DNA from: Azospirillum melinis
GTDB taxonomy: Bacteria; Pseudomonadota; Alphaproteobacteria; Azospirillales; Azospirillaceae
Direction: 5' to 3'
NCBI RefSeq assembly: GCF_013340935.1
Contig: NZ_WHOS01000009.1
Span: forward strand, 110,444-174,443
Length of the DNA: 64,000 nucleotides
The position numbers were made by a program, and so were the translations under genes. The notes below the pieces were generated by a model that ran no database searches, had not been told where the DNA came from, and was given only the letters and a program-made list of their open reading frames with translations. Shown one piece after another: positions 11,251 to 21,211 of this stretch (within the stretch, counting starts at the first letter, position 1; each line of letters starts with the position of its first letter).

Positions 11251-12333
11251 ATGGCCGTCATCCTCATCCGTGCCGACGCCTCGCCGACCATCGGCACCGG
11301 CCATGTCATGCGCTGTCTCGCCGTGGCGGAAGCGCTGCGCGACCAGGGGCACGAGGCGCTGTTCGCCGCCGTGGAATCCACGCCCGCCATCGACCGCCGC
11401 CTGACCTCCGACGGCTTCCGCCATGTCTCCATCGCCGGCCCGGTGGGAGAGGCGGCGGATCTGGCCGCCACCCGCTCGCTGCTGCGGCGGGAACATGGCA
11501 GCGCGGTGATGCTCGACGGCTACCGCTTCGGCGAGGCCTACCGCGCAGGGCTTCAGGCGGCGGGCGCACGGGTGCTGGCCTGGGACGACCTGGGCGACGG
11601 CACGCCGCTGCACGCCGACCTCGTCGTCAATGCGGCACCGCAGGCCGCCGCCCTTCCCTATGACGCGATGGCGCCCGGCGCCGTCCTGCTGCTCGGCCCC
11701 GGCTATGCCCCGCTGCGGCGGGAGGTGCGGCTGGCGGCACAGGCGCAACGGCTCGGCATCGCCGAACGCCCGGTGCTGCTGGTGACCTTCGGCGGTTCCG
11801 ACCCGCTGGGGTTGACCGGCCCGGTCCTGGAAGCGTTGGCAAAGCGGCGGCCCGACGGCTGCCGGATCGTCGCCATCGTCGGCGGCAGCAATCCGCGCGC
11901 GGCGGAGGTGGCAGGGCTTGCCGGCGATGGGCTTGCCGTGGAGATCGATTGTCCGCGAATGGGCGCGCTGATGGCGGAAAGCGGGCTGGCGGTGTCGGCC
12001 GGCGGCGGCACCATGGGCGAACTGGCGGTCCTGGCGGTGCCGACCCTGCTGGTGGTCACCGCCGACAATCAGGCGACGGCGAGCAGCGATGCCGCGGAAC
12101 TCGGCTGGAGCAGTGCCGTGGATGCCCGTGGCCGCCAACCGACCGAAGCGGCTGGGATCATAGCCGAGCGAGCGCTCGCTCTATGGGCCGATGCGGAACA
12201 GCGGCAGCGGATGCAGGATGCCGCCGCGAAATTGGCGCTGGATGGAGAGGGAGCGGTGCGCATCGCTTGCGCCCTCACCGGCCCCGCCCCCAAATCGGGC
12301 AGCGCCGCCCGGCGTCGGACGGCGCTCGCCTGA
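11251..12333 (+). CDS. PseG-like nucleotide-sugar hydrolase/glycosyltransferase-fold protein
   Basis: Resembles PseG, which removes UDP from UDP-2,4-diacetamido-2,4,6-trideoxy-L-altropyranose during pseudaminic acid synthesis. Visible landmarks: N-terminal RADASPTIGTGHVMRC with the catalytic GxGHxxR histidine, FGGSDP at the domain junction, and AGGGTMGEL in the nucleotide-binding C-terminal domain. The ATG at 11251 gives a 360-residue protein starting like the family; an in-frame opening further upstream overlaps the preceding gene and lacks family similarity. Pseudaminic acid often decorates flagellin. The other pse genes are not in the window, so the product could also act on another nucleotide sugar. 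Confidence 0.8.
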   Translation: MAVILIRADASPTIGTGHVMRCLAVAEALRDQGHEALFAAVESTPAIDRRLTSDGFRHVSIAGPVGEAADLAATRSLLRREHGSAVMLDGYRFGEAYRAGLQAAGARVLAWDDLGDGTPLHADLVVNAAPQAAALPYDAMAPGAVLLLGPGYAPLRREVRLAAQAQRLGIAERPVLLVTFGGSDPLGLTGPVLEALAKRRPDGCRIVAIVGGSNPRAAEVAGLAGDGLAVEIDCPRMGALMAESGLAVSAGGGTMGELAVLAVPTLLVVTADNQATASSDAAELGWSSAVDARGRQPTEAAGIIAERALALWADAEQRQRMQDAAAKLALDGEGAVRIACALTGPAPKSGSAARRRTALA

Positions 12334-12356
12334 GGTTTTACCGCCGGCCGCTTGCG

Positions 12357-12866
12357 TCAGCTGACCACCCGCCAAGTGCCGTCCGCCTGCTGACAGGCAG
12401 TGCCGAAGCCCTGCTGGGTGCGGCCCTGGACGACGATGGTCGTCTGGTATTCGCGGCAGAGCTGGCCCTGCGGCCCGGTCCCCTCGCGCACGGGGGTGTA
12501 GGTGCCGTAATTGCCGGTCTCCGGGTTGTTCCAGCGCACGGTGCTGCCGGTCGGCGCGCTGTAGGCGTTGACCGCTGCCTGCTGGGCATAATTCTGGTCG
12601 GCACGGTCGAGCGAGGCGCCGGCTGCATTGCCCAGCGCCGCACCCAGCAGCGTGCCGACGCCCACCGCCACCAGCTTGCCGCTGCCGCCGCCGAAGCGCG
12701 AGCCTGCCAAACCGCCGACCACGCCGCCCAGCACGGTGCCGGCCGTCTGCTTGTTGGCGCTGACGCCGCCATAGGAGTCGCTGTAGCCGGGCTGGGCGCA
12801 GCCGGCGAGCGGGGCCGCGAGCAGGCTGGCGGACAGCGCGGCGGCGAGGAAGGGGCTGGCTTTCAT
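12357..12866 (-). CDS. Glycine-zipper outer-membrane lipoprotein (17 kDa antigen type)
   Basis: A 169-residue predicted lipoprotein. The signal peptide ends in the lipobox LAGC with the lipidated cysteine at residue 23. A glycine-zipper region follows at about 40-85 (AGTVLGGVVGGLAGS, GVGTLLGAALGNAAGA), as in the Rickettsia 17 kDa surface antigen and related 2TM glycine-zipper proteins. The C-terminal part (TYTPVREGTGPQGQLCREYQ and VQGRTQQGFGTACQQ) has two cysteines and is typical of this family. It probably sits in the outer membrane and contributes to envelope integrity. Convergent with the PseG-like gene and divergent from the acyl-CoA synthetase gene. Confidence 0.85.
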   Translation of the reverse strand: MKASPFLAAALSASLLAAPLAGCAQPGYSDSYGGVSANKQTAGTVLGGVVGGLAGSRFGGGSGKLVAVGVGTLLGAALGNAAGASLDRADQNYAQQAAVNAYSAPTGSTVRWNNPETGNYGTYTPVREGTGPQGQLCREYQTTIVVQGRTQQGFGTACQQADGTWRVVS

Positions 12867-13046
12867 GGTGGCTCTCGTCCTGTTGGGTCCTGTTGGGATC
12901 GACACGAAACCGTTCGTTCCTGACGCCATCAACATGGCTGACCCGCATCTTATTCCCGATGCGTGACGCGGTGCCTCGGTTGCTCCTATGATCGACCCAA
13001 CGGTTCCACAAAGGAATCGACGACAAACCCTTGGGAGGGAACGAAC

Positions 13047-14663
13047 ATGCTGCCCAACGCGGACAGCTGGGAAGGGGTGTCCCGCGCCTTCGCCTGGCGC
13101 GTGCCCGACCGCTACAACATTGGCGTCGACGTCTGCGACCGCTGGGCGGAGGCGGAGCCGGACCGCATCGCCCTGATCAACAAGCGGCGCGACGGCGGGG
13201 TCGAGGAATACCGGTTCTCCGACATCCGCGCCCTGTCCAACCGCTTTGCCAACGCATTGACGGCGCAGGGCGTGGTGCGCGGCGACCGGGTCGGCATCCT
13301 GCTGCCCCAGGCGCCGGAAACCGCAATCAGCCACGTGGCGGTCTACAAGCTGGGCGGCATCGCCGTTCCGCTGTTCTCGCTGTTCGGGGTGGAGGCACTG
13401 GAATACCGGCTGGCCAATTGCGGCGCCCGCGCCGTGGTCACCGATGCGGTGGGCGCCGCCAAGATCGCCCAGATCCGCGACCGCCTGCCGGAACTCCGCG
13501 CCGTCTACCGCATCGACGGGTCGGGGCCGGGCTGCCTCGACTGGCACGGGCTGTGCGATGCGGCATCCGATAGCTTCACCCCGGCCGACACCGGCCCGGA
13601 CGACCCGGCGTTGATCATCTACACCTCCGGCACCACCGGCCAGCCCAAGGGGGCGCTGCATGCCCACCGGGTGCTGCTGGGCCATCTGCCGGGCGTGGAG
13701 ATGTCGCACGACCTGTTCCCGCAGCCGGACGACCGCATCTGGACACCGGCCGACTGGGCGTGGATCGGCGGTCTGCTCGACGTGCTGCTGCCGGCCTGGC
13801 ACCATGGCGTGACGGTGGTGTCCCACCGCTTCGAAAAATTCGACGCCGAGGCCGCCTTCGCCCTGCTGGCCGAGTTCAAGGTGCGCAACGCCTTCCTGCC
13901 ACCGACCGCGCTGAAGATGATGCGGGCGGTGAAGAACCCGCGGGCGCGCCATGCCATCGACATGAGATCGGTCGCCAGCGGCGGCGAGACCCTGGGCGCC
14001 GGGCTGCTCGACTGGGGGCGCGAGACCTTCGGCGTGACGATCAACGAGTTCTATGGCCAGACCGAGTGCAACATGATCGTCTCCTCGGCCGCCACGCTGA
14101 TGGCGCCGAAGCCCGGAATCATGGGCCGCCCGGTCCCCGGCCATGACGTGGCGGTGATCGACGGCGAGGGCAACCGCATGGCGCCGGGGCAACTCGGCCT
14201 GATCGCGGTACACCGGCCGGATCCGGTGATGTTCCTCGGCTATTGGAACAACCCCGCCGCCACCGCCGCCAAATTCATCGGCGACTGGCTGGTCACCGGC
14301 GACCAGGGCGAGTTGGACGAGGACGGCTACATCCGCTTCGTCGGGCGCGACGACGATGTCATCACCTCGGCCGGCTACCGCATCGGCCCCGGCGAGATCG
14401 AGGATTGCCTGATCGGCCACCCCGCCGTCCGCATGGCGGCCGTGGTTGGCGTGCCCGATCCGCTGCGCACGGAAATCGTCAAGGCCTTCGTCGTCCTGCA
14501 GGAGGGTGTGACGCCGGACGATGCGCTGGTCGCCTCCATCCAGGAGCATGTTAAGACCCGGCTGGCCGCCCACGAATATCCGCGCGCCATCGAATTCATG
14601 GAAAGCCTTCCCATGACCACCACCGGCAAGATCATTCGCCGGGAGTTGAGGAACCGCTCGTAA
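13047..14663 (+). CDS. AMP-dependent acyl-CoA synthetase
   Basis: ANL-superfamily ligase (538 residues) that activates a carboxylic acid via an acyl-AMP to its CoA thioester. Core motifs are intact: the P-loop-like YTSGTTGQPKGALHAH, the NEFYGQTECN adenine-binding motif, the hinge region around GDQGELDEDGYIRFVGRDDD, and the catalytic lysine in MTTTGKIIRREL near the C-terminus. Sequence character is closest to medium-chain or aromatic/acetyl-like synthetases; the exact substrate is not determinable. The ATG at 13047 has GGGAGGGA upstream and removes an unlikely N-terminal extension. A TauE/SafE exporter gene begins four bases after the stop, so the two are likely co-transcribed. Confidence 0.9.
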   Translation: MLPNADSWEGVSRAFAWRVPDRYNIGVDVCDRWAEAEPDRIALINKRRDGGVEEYRFSDIRALSNRFANALTAQGVVRGDRVGILLPQAPETAISHVAVYKLGGIAVPLFSLFGVEALEYRLANCGARAVVTDAVGAAKIAQIRDRLPELRAVYRIDGSGPGCLDWHGLCDAASDSFTPADTGPDDPALIIYTSGTTGQPKGALHAHRVLLGHLPGVEMSHDLFPQPDDRIWTPADWAWIGGLLDVLLPAWHHGVTVVSHRFEKFDAEAAFALLAEFKVRNAFLPPTALKMMRAVKNPRARHAIDMRSVASGGETLGAGLLDWGRETFGVTINEFYGQTECNMIVSSAATLMAPKPGIMGRPVPGHDVAVIDGEGNRMAPGQLGLIAVHRPDPVMFLGYWNNPAATAAKFIGDWLVTGDQGELDEDGYIRFVGRDDDVITSAGYRIGPGEIEDCLIGHPAVRMAAVVGVPDPLRTEIVKAFVVLQEGVTPDDALVASIQEHVKTRLAAHEYPRAIEFMESLPMTTTGKIIRRELRNRS

Positions 14664-14667
14664 TATC

Positions 14668-15405
14668 ATGATCGAATTTATTTTATTGGCTGCGGCATTT
14701 TTCGCCGGGGCGATGAATGCCGTTGCCGGCGGGGGAAGTTTCCTGACCCTGCCGGCCCTGATCTATGCCGGGGTGCCGCCGGTCGCCGCCAACGCCACCG
14801 GCACGGTCGCCCTGCTGCCCGGCTATGCCAGCGGGGTCTACGGCTATCGTCAGGATCTGACGCCGGTCGGCACGCTCAGCCTGCCGCTGCTGTCGGCGGT
14901 CAGTCTGGTCGGCGGTCTGGCCGGGGCCGGGCTGCTGCTGGTGACGCCGGATTCGGTGTTCCGCGGCATCGTGCCATGGCTGCTGCTGCTGGCGACCGGT
15001 CTGTTCGCCTTCGGCACCATGCTGGCGCAGCGTCTGCGCAGCCTGGGACTGCACGGCAACGGGGCGATGCTGGGCACGCTGTTCGCCGTCTCGGTCTATG
15101 GCGGCTATTTCAACGGCGGGCTCGGCATCCTCCTGCTGGCGCAGCTGAGCCTGTTCGGCATGACCGACCTGAACGCCATGAACGGGCTGAAGAACCTGTT
15201 CTCGGCCGTGCTGACCGCCATCGCCGTGGTGGCGTACGCCGCCGGCGGAGCGGTCGAATGGCCGAAGGCGCTGCTGATGACGGTCGCGGCGGTCGCTGGC
15301 GGCTATGTCGGCGCCCGTCTGGGCCGCCGGATTCCGAAGCCCGTGCTGCGCGCCGGCATCATCGCCGTCGGGCTGGTGATGAGCGCGGTATTCTTCCTGA
15401 AATGA
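14668..15405 (+). CDS. TauE/SafE family sulfite/anion exporter
   Basis: A 245-residue polytopic membrane protein of the TauE/SafE (DUF81) family. The N-terminal FFAGAMNAVAGGGSFLTLPAL segment and the mid-protein GVYGGYFNGGLGIL-like repeat (VYGGYFNGGLGILLLA) are diagnostic, representing the two inverted halves. Members export sulfite, sulfoacetate or other organic anions, but most are uncharacterised. It follows the acyl-CoA synthetase gene by four bases and precedes livF by 48 bases. A role in exporting an anion linked to the neighbouring SsuABC-type importer (sulfonate metabolism) is possible but only inferred from proximity. Confidence 0.85.
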   Translation: MIEFILLAAAFFAGAMNAVAGGGSFLTLPALIYAGVPPVAANATGTVALLPGYASGVYGYRQDLTPVGTLSLPLLSAVSLVGGLAGAGLLLVTPDSVFRGIVPWLLLLATGLFAFGTMLAQRLRSLGLHGNGAMLGTLFAVSVYGGYFNGGLGILLLAQLSLFGMTDLNAMNGLKNLFSAVLTAIAVVAYAAGGAVEWPKALLMTVAAVAGGYVGARLGRRIPKPVLRAGIIAVGLVMSAVFFLK

Positions 15406-15453
15406 TCGCGCTATAGAGGGCGCAACTCCGCGCCTGTCTGGACCCCTGCCGCC

Positions 15454-16158
<705 letters not shown>

Positions 16159-16269
16159 CACCACCGACCCTCCAGCCGGCGCTACCCCCCTTATCCTCCT
16201 ATCGTTGAATATACGAACCATCTAAGATCCCCTTAAGCTGGCAGTCCAAAAGATGAGCGGACGGGGAAC

Positions 16270-17277
16270 ATGGCGGCAGGCTGTAGCAGACGGACGACCT
16301 TGCTGGCGGCCGGCGCGCTTCTGGCGTCGGGACTGGTCCGGACCGCCGCGGCTTCCGATTCCGCCGCCAGCCGTCCGGCCGTCCGCGCCGGGGTGCTGAA
16401 ATTCGGCACGGTCAGTTGGGAACTCGACACCGTCCGCGCCAACGGCTTCGACAGGCAGGCCGGGATCGACCTGCAACTGGTCGAGCTGGCTGGCAACCCC
16501 GCCACTCAGGTGGCGCTCCAGGCCGGTGCTGTGGAGATCATCGTTTCCGACTGGCTGTGGGTGTCGCGGATGCGCAGCAAAGGGGAAGCGCTGTGCTTCA
16601 TCCCCTATTCGACCGCCGTGGGCGCGCTGGTGGTTCCCGCCGGCTCGAAGATCGCCGGAGTCGGCGATCTGCGGGGCAAGCGCATCGGTGTCGCCGGCAG
16701 TCCGCTCGACAAAAGCTGGCTTCTGCTGAAGGCGTTGGCGGCCGACCGGCACGGGCTGTCGCTCGACCGCGATGCGCAGCCCTTCTTCGCCGCTCCGCCC
16801 CTGCTGAACAGCAAGGTCGCCGACGGCGATCTGGATGCCGTGCTGACCTATTGGCCCTTCGCCGCCCGGCTGGAGGCGAAGGGCATGCGGGTGTCGATGA
16901 CCGTGGCCGACATGCTGGAAGCGTTGGGCCAGCCGGCGACGGTGCCGTCCATCGGCTATGTCTTCCGCGAGGAGTGGGCGCGCGCCAACCCGGCCGCCCT
17001 TGCCGGCTTCCAGGCCGCCACCGGTCAGGCGAAAGCTCTGCTGGCGCAGTCCGACGCGGCATGGCAGCGGCTCGCCCCGCTGATGCAGGCGGAGGATGAC
17101 GCCACCTTCCGCACGCTGCGCGACCGCTACCGCGACGGCATCCCGCGCCGCTGGACGGAGGAGGAGCGGGCAGGGGCCGCGAAACTTTACGCGCTGATGG
17201 CAAGGCTGGGCGGACGGGAACTGGTCGGCGACGCACCCGCCATCGCGCCCGGCACTTTCTGGACCGGCGGGGCATAG
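16270..17277 (+). CDS. NitT/TauT-family ABC transporter substrate-binding protein
   Basis: A 335-residue periplasmic binding protein. The N-terminus (CSRRTTLLAAGALLASGL) resembles a twin-arginine or Sec signal, then the mature part shows KFGTVSWELDTVRANGFD and GNPATQVALQAGAVEIIVSDWLWV, typical of SsuA/TauA/NrtA-like proteins that bind sulfonates, nitrate, taurine or thiamine precursors. The ligand is not determinable. It is followed three bases after its stop by a matching permease and then an ATPase, giving a complete three-gene importer. Confidence 0.85.
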   Translation: MAAGCSRRTTLLAAGALLASGLVRTAAASDSAASRPAVRAGVLKFGTVSWELDTVRANGFDRQAGIDLQLVELAGNPATQVALQAGAVEIIVSDWLWVSRMRSKGEALCFIPYSTAVGALVVPAGSKIAGVGDLRGKRIGVAGSPLDKSWLLLKALAADRHGLSLDRDAQPFFAAPPLLNSKVADGDLDAVLTYWPFAARLEAKGMRVSMTVADMLEALGQPATVPSIGYVFREEWARANPAALAGFQAATGQAKALLAQSDAAWQRLAPLMQAEDDATFRTLRDRYRDGIPRRWTEEERAGAAKLYALMARLGGRELVGDAPAIAPGTFWTGGA

Positions 17278-17280
17278 CCG

Positions 17281-18048
17281 GTGCGCCGCGCCCCGATGCC
17301 TGCCCTGATGCCGGTTGTATCGATCCTGCTGCTGCTGGCGCTGTGGCAGGCCGCGGCCTTGATCGTCGGCGGGCGCCTGCTGCCGGGACCGCCGGTGGTG
17401 GCGCAGGCCCTGCTGCGCGAGGCGGAGAGCGGGGCGCTGTTCCGTCATATGGGCGTCACGCTGCTGCGGGTTCTGGCGGCCTTCGCGCTCGCCATGTCCA
17501 TCGGCGTCGGCATCGGCCTGCCGATGGGGCGCTCGCCCTTCATCGACCGGCTGTTCGGCCCCTGGCTGGTCTTCTTCCTGAACCTGCCGGCGCTGGTGGT
17601 CATCGTGCTGGCCTATGTCTGGTTCGGCCTGACCGAGGCGGCGGCCATCGGCGCCGTCGCCATCAACAAGATTCCCAACACGGTGGTGCTGGTGCGGGCC
17701 GGCGCCCGCGCCATCGACGAGGGGCTGGTCGACATGGCCCGCGTCTACCGCCTGTCGCCCGCGGACCGGCTTCGCCATGTGCTGCTGCCGCAACTCACCC
17801 CCACCATCGCCGCGGCTGCGCGGTCCGGCCTGGCGCTGATCTGGAAGATCGTGCTGGTGGTCGAACTGCTGGGCCGCAGCGACGGTGTCGGATTCCAGAT
17901 CAACCTCCTTTTTCAGACCTTCGATGTCGCAGGAATCCTGGCTTACACCATCGCGTTCGTGGCCGTGGTCCAGCTTCTGGAATACGGCGTCCTCCAGCCG
18001 GCCGAGCGGCATTGCCAGCGTTGGCGGCGGATGCCCGCTGACGCTTGA
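17281..18048 (+). CDS. ABC transporter permease (SsuC/TauC type)
   Basis: A 255-residue inner-membrane permease with about six hydrophobic segments and the cytoplasmic coupling loop (EAA-like) around EGLVDMARVYRLSPADRLRHVLLPQLTP, where GAR/DMARVYG-type residues contact the ATPase. It partners the upstream binding protein and the downstream ATPase. The annotated start is a GTG three bases after the previous stop; an in-frame ATG at 17296 is the alternative. Confidence 0.88.
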   Translation: MRRAPMPALMPVVSILLLLALWQAAALIVGGRLLPGPPVVAQALLREAESGALFRHMGVTLLRVLAAFALAMSIGVGIGLPMGRSPFIDRLFGPWLVFFLNLPALVVIVLAYVWFGLTEAAAIGAVAINKIPNTVVLVRAGARAIDEGLVDMARVYRLSPADRLRHVLLPQLTPTIAAAARSGLALIWKIVLVVELLGRSDGVGFQINLLFQTFDVAGILAYTIAFVAVVQLLEYGVLQPAERHCQRWRRMPADA

Positions 18049-18760
18049 GATCCGCTCCAGGCGCTTCGGCGCGGTAGAGGCGGTGCGTGGCCTGACCCTG
18101 TCGGCCGCGGCGGGAGAGGTCGTGGCGCTGGTCGGCCCCAGCGGCTGCGGCAAGACGACGGCGCTCGGCATCGTCGCCGGGCTGGACCGCGCCTTCGACG
18201 GCAGGGTGGAGGTCGGACCGCGGCCGGACGGCGGGCCGGCCCGCATAGGCTATGTCTTCCAGGAGCCGCGCCTGCTGCCCTGGCGCACAGTGCGACAGAA
18301 TCTGGCGCTGGTTTTGCCGTGGGCGCAGCGGCGCGGACCGGCGGTCGACGCCATGCTGGAGGCGCTGGAGCTGTCGCCCTTCGCCGACCGCTTCCCGACC
18401 CAGCTGTCGCTGGGCATGGCGCGGCGGGTGGCGCTCGCCCGCGCCTTCGTGGTGGAGCCGGACCTGCTGCTGATGGACGAGCCGTTCGTGTCGCTGGACG
18501 AGCCGACGGCGCTGCGGCTGCGCGGGCTGCTGTCGGACTTGCTGGACCGGCGGCCGACCACCGTCCTGCTGGTCACCCACAATCTGCGCGAGGCGTTGGC
18601 TCTGGCCGACCGGATTCTCCTGCTGGCGCCTTCGCCCGGCCGGGTGGTGGCGGAGGTGCCGGTGGCCGTTCCCCGCGCCGCCCGCGACGACGCCACCATC
18701 GAGGCGCTGCGCCGCGACCTGCTGTCCCGGCCGGAGCCGGCCTTCCGCCTGCTGGCCTGA
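18038..18760 (+). CDS. ABC transporter ATPase (SsuB/TauB type), unusual start
   Basis: The ATPase of the NitT/TauT-type importer, about 240 residues. Walker A is GPSGCGKTTALG; Walker B is DLLLMDEPFVSLDEPT. The signature region is LSLGMARRVALARA rather than the usual LSGGxxQR, a mild degeneration. The start is problematic: the family normally begins at about LTLEIRSRRFG, where only a CTG at 18038 is in frame, and the nearest in-frame ATG (17924) would overlap the permease gene by 125 bases. Translation is probably coupled to the permease. The start position is therefore uncertain while the reading frame is sure. Confidence 0.8.
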   Translation: MTLEIRSRRFGAVEAVRGLTLSAAAGEVVALVGPSGCGKTTALGIVAGLDRAFDGRVEVGPRPDGGPARIGYVFQEPRLLPWRTVRQNLALVLPWAQRRGPAVDAMLEALELSPFADRFPTQLSLGMARRVALARAFVVEPDLLLMDEPFVSLDEPTALRLRGLLSDLLDRRPTTVLLVTHNLREALALADRILLLAPSPGRVVAEVPVAVPRAARDDATIEALRRDLLSRPEPAFRLLA

Positions 18761-18884
18761 GACAACGGGCCGACCCTGCGCGGCCTGTGGGTCCATTTGC
18801 CGCTCGTCCGTTCACGAACGCTGCGCTATCGTGGCCGCATCCTTGCCGGGAACGCCCGGCGTTTGCAGAGGGTGTCGAAGCCGG

Positions 18885-19316
18885 ATGGCTTTCGGTCGGA
18901 TGACAATGCGGCGGGTGCGGCGGCTCGGCCTTGTGGCCGGGATGGCTGCCCTTTTGCTGCAGGTCATCGCCTGGGGCTGGATGCCCCTGATGAGCGGCGG
19001 GATCGCCCAGGCCGGGGAGACCGTGTCCCTGGCGATCTGCTCCTCCGGCGGCCTGACCACCATCCAGGCTGCTGCGGCCGATTTCGCGATCCCCCATGAC
19101 GGCGATCATGGGAAGTCGCCGGACCAAGCACCGTCCGGAACCGGCCATTGCCCGCTCTGCCCACTGGTGACCGGGTTGGCCTTGCCGCCACCGCCGCTGG
19201 CGGTCGGCCCCGCTCTTGCCATGAACCGCGACACCCACCTGCTGCCGGCCGAGCATGTCGCCAGCGGCTGGTTCCTGTCGACCCTCCAAGCGCGGGCTCC
19301 CCCACCGCTCGCCTGA
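18885..19316 (+). CDS. DUF2946-like exported protein, copper-associated
   Basis: A 143-residue protein with an N-terminal hydrophobic segment (LGLVAGMAALLLQVIAWGW), followed by HDGDHGKSP and a CPLCP motif in GTGHCPLCPLVTG. Small proteins with this layout (DUF2946) often sit beside copper-handling genes, and a PCuAC chaperone gene follows here. His and Cys residues suggest metal binding in the periplasm. Start chosen at ATG 18885; ATG 18900 is also plausible. Function is inferred from family and context only. Confidence 0.65.
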   Translation: MAFGRMTMRRVRRLGLVAGMAALLLQVIAWGWMPLMSGGIAQAGETVSLAICSSGGLTTIQAAAADFAIPHDGDHGKSPDQAPSGTGHCPLCPLVTGLALPPPPLAVGPALAMNRDTHLLPAEHVASGWFLSTLQARAPPPLA

Positions 19317-19501
19317 TTTTCCTCCGGCTTTGAATCATCGCCGCTGCCGGTCGCCACACCCGATCCCTGTGCGGATTGCCGCGTCCCGACCGCCGCAGCA
19401 CAGCGTGCCCGGTGCACGCCCCCTACCCACGAGCCCTGCGGCGTCGTTCGCCGTGGCGGCCATCCCCTGTTCTTCGCATCCGCATTCCAGGAGAAGAGTC
19501 C

Positions 19502-20032
19502 ATGAAGCGCATTCTCGGCATCGCCGCAGCCATCGCCCTGTTCGGTGCCGGCACCGCCCTGGCCCACGGCTTCAAGGCCGGTGCAATCGAGATCGGCCAC
19601 CCCTGGGCCCGTGCCACTGCGCCGTCCGCGCCGAATGGCGGCGCCTATCTGTCGCTGACGAACACCGGAACGACGGAAGACCGTCTGGTCGGCGCCTCCA
19701 CCCCCGCGGCGGAGAAGGCCGAACTGCACACCCATCTGAACGAGAACGGCGTGATGAAGATGCGCGAAGTCGCCGGCGGCATCCCGGTCCCGGCGGGCGA
19801 GGCGGTGAAACTGGCGCCGGGCGGGCTGCACATCATGCTGCTCGGCCTCAAGCAGCCGCTGGTGAAGGGCGCCCACATCCCGATGACCCTGCGCTTCGAG
19901 AAGGCCGGCACCGTCGAGGTCGAGATCGCCGTCGAGGCGGCCGGGCAGGCCGCGCCCCCGGCCGAAGGCCACAATATGGGGGCTGCCGACGCCGGCCACA
20001 CCCACAACGCCGCACCGGCCCAGAAGCAGTAA
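19502..20032 (+). CDS. Periplasmic copper chaperone PCuAC
   Basis: A 176-residue exported protein of the PCuAC (DUF461) family that binds Cu(I) and helps load the CuA/CuB centres of cytochrome oxidase. The signal peptide is cleaved near TALAHG. The metal ligands are arranged as in the family H(M)x10Mx21HxM motif: HTHLNENGVMKM followed by GGLHIML. The tail is an extra metal-binding stretch rich in His and Met (EGHNMGAADAGHTHN). Start at the ATG after GGAGAAGAG. Preceded by the DUF2946 gene and followed by a strong terminator. Confidence 0.93.
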   Translation: MKRILGIAAAIALFGAGTALAHGFKAGAIEIGHPWARATAPSAPNGGAYLSLTNTGTTEDRLVGASTPAAEKAELHTHLNENGVMKMREVAGGIPVPAGEAVKLAPGGLHIMLLGLKQPLVKGAHIPMTLRFEKAGTVEVEIAVEAAGQAAPPAEGHNMGAADAGHTHNAAPAQKQ

Positions 20033-20033
20033 C

Positions 20034-20076
20034 AAAAAAGGCCGCCGGGAGGGGGAACCCGCCGGCGGCCTTTTTT
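20034..20076. terminator. Bidirectional rho-independent terminator
   Basis: AAAAAA, a nine-base-pair perfect stem (GGCCGCCGG/CCGGCGGCC) and TTTTTT form a symmetric terminator. It serves the PCuAC gene on the plus strand and kdgT on the minus strand, which converge here. Confidence 0.93.
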
Positions 20077-20089
20077 ACAACCCACGTCC

Positions 20090-21106
20090 TTATTCGGCCG
20101 GGGCGATCCCCACCGGCTGGGACAGCCTCGCCGCCTCGGCCGCCCGATAGCGGGGCGACAGCACGCCGAACCGGCGCGCCCACCATGCGGTCAGCGGCGG
20201 CGTCAGCAGGGCGGTGACGACGACGCTGGTGGCGATCAGCGCCGTGGCGGACGGAGCGACCGGGGCGAAGGTCGGCTCGATCGAGGCGATGATCGGCGGC
20301 ACCGTCACCGCGGCCCCGGCGGTGGAGGCGGCACCGATGCCGGCCGTGCCGTTGCCCTTCGCCAGCAGGATGTCGGCCAGCACCAGCATGAAGCCGGTGA
20401 CGGCGATGACGCCCAGACCCAGCACGATGCCCAGCAGGCCGGTGTTGAGGATGGTCGAGAAGTTCAGGTTGTTGCCCAGCGCGAAGGCGAAGAAGGGAAC
20501 CATCACCGAAACGCCCTGGGTGAAGAAGGCCCGCAGGTCCTTGTCGAGGTTGCCCAGCGCGAAGCCGATCAGGAAGGGCAGCAGCGCGCCGACCATCGTC
20601 TGCCAGGGGAAGGCGGCCAGACCGGCGATGCCCAGCGTGACCATGGTCATGAAGGGCCCGGATTCCAGGCACATCAGGCAGAAGGCGCCGGCTTCCTCCT
20701 TGGTGCCGTACTGCTGCATCAGCGCCATGTACATGCCGCCGTTGGTGTCGTTCATCACCGCGATGATCGCCAGCACCGACAGGCCGGAGAAGAAGCCCGA
20801 GGTGATGCCCTCCGCCGGGATGAACCAGGAGGCGATGACGCCCGCCAGCGCCGCGGTGAGGATCTTGACCGAAACCAGCACGCCGCTCTTGCGCAGGACC
20901 AGCGGGGTGGCCTTCAGGCTGATGCTGGCGCCGATGCAGAAGAACCACACCGACAGAATCGGCAACGTGCCGGTGATCAGGCCGTTGGTGAAGGAGCCGA
21001 AGAACTTGCCCGTATTGGGAGCCAGCGTGTTCAGGCAGGCGCCAAGGAACAGGGGGACGATCATCATCCCGCCGGGGATGCGGTCGATCCGGGATTTGAT
21101 GTTCAT
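20090..21106 (-). CDS. kdgT: 2-keto-3-deoxygluconate permease
   Basis: A 338-residue integral membrane transporter of the KdgT family, which imports 2-keto-3-deoxygluconate with protons during pectin or uronate breakdown. The N-terminus ([19 protein letters not shown]) and the [32 protein letters not shown] and [16 protein letters not shown] segments are family landmarks. The ATG at 21106 has GGAG at proper spacing; a longer reading adds an unrelated N-terminus. It is a single-gene unit with its own sigma-70 promoter and operator, and ends at a bidirectional terminator. KdgK/KdgA enzymes are not in the window. Confidence 0.93.
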   Translation of the reverse strand: MNIKSRIDRIPGGMMIVPLFLGACLNTLAPNTGKFFGSFTNGLITGTLPILSVWFFCIGASISLKATPLVLRKSGVLVSVKILTAALAGVIASWFIPAEGITSGFFSGLSVLAIIAVMNDTNGGMYMALMQQYGTKEEAGAFCLMCLESGPFMTMVTLGIAGLAAFPWQTMVGALLPFLIGFALGNLDKDLRAFFTQGVSVMVPFFAFALGNNLNFSTILNTGLLGIVLGLGVIAVTGFMLVLADILLAKGNGTAGIGAASTAGAAVTVPPIIASIEPTFAPVAPSATALIATSVVVTALLTPPLTAWWARRFGVLSPRYRAAEAARLSQPVGIAPAE

Positions 21107-21211
21107 GGAAGACACTCCTGCGAATTTCATCCCGTCGCCGCCGCGCCCCTTCGCCATCGGGCATGTTTCAGCGGCAGTCAATTTCGTTGAAGCGACAGCC
21201 GGAGCGTCGCT

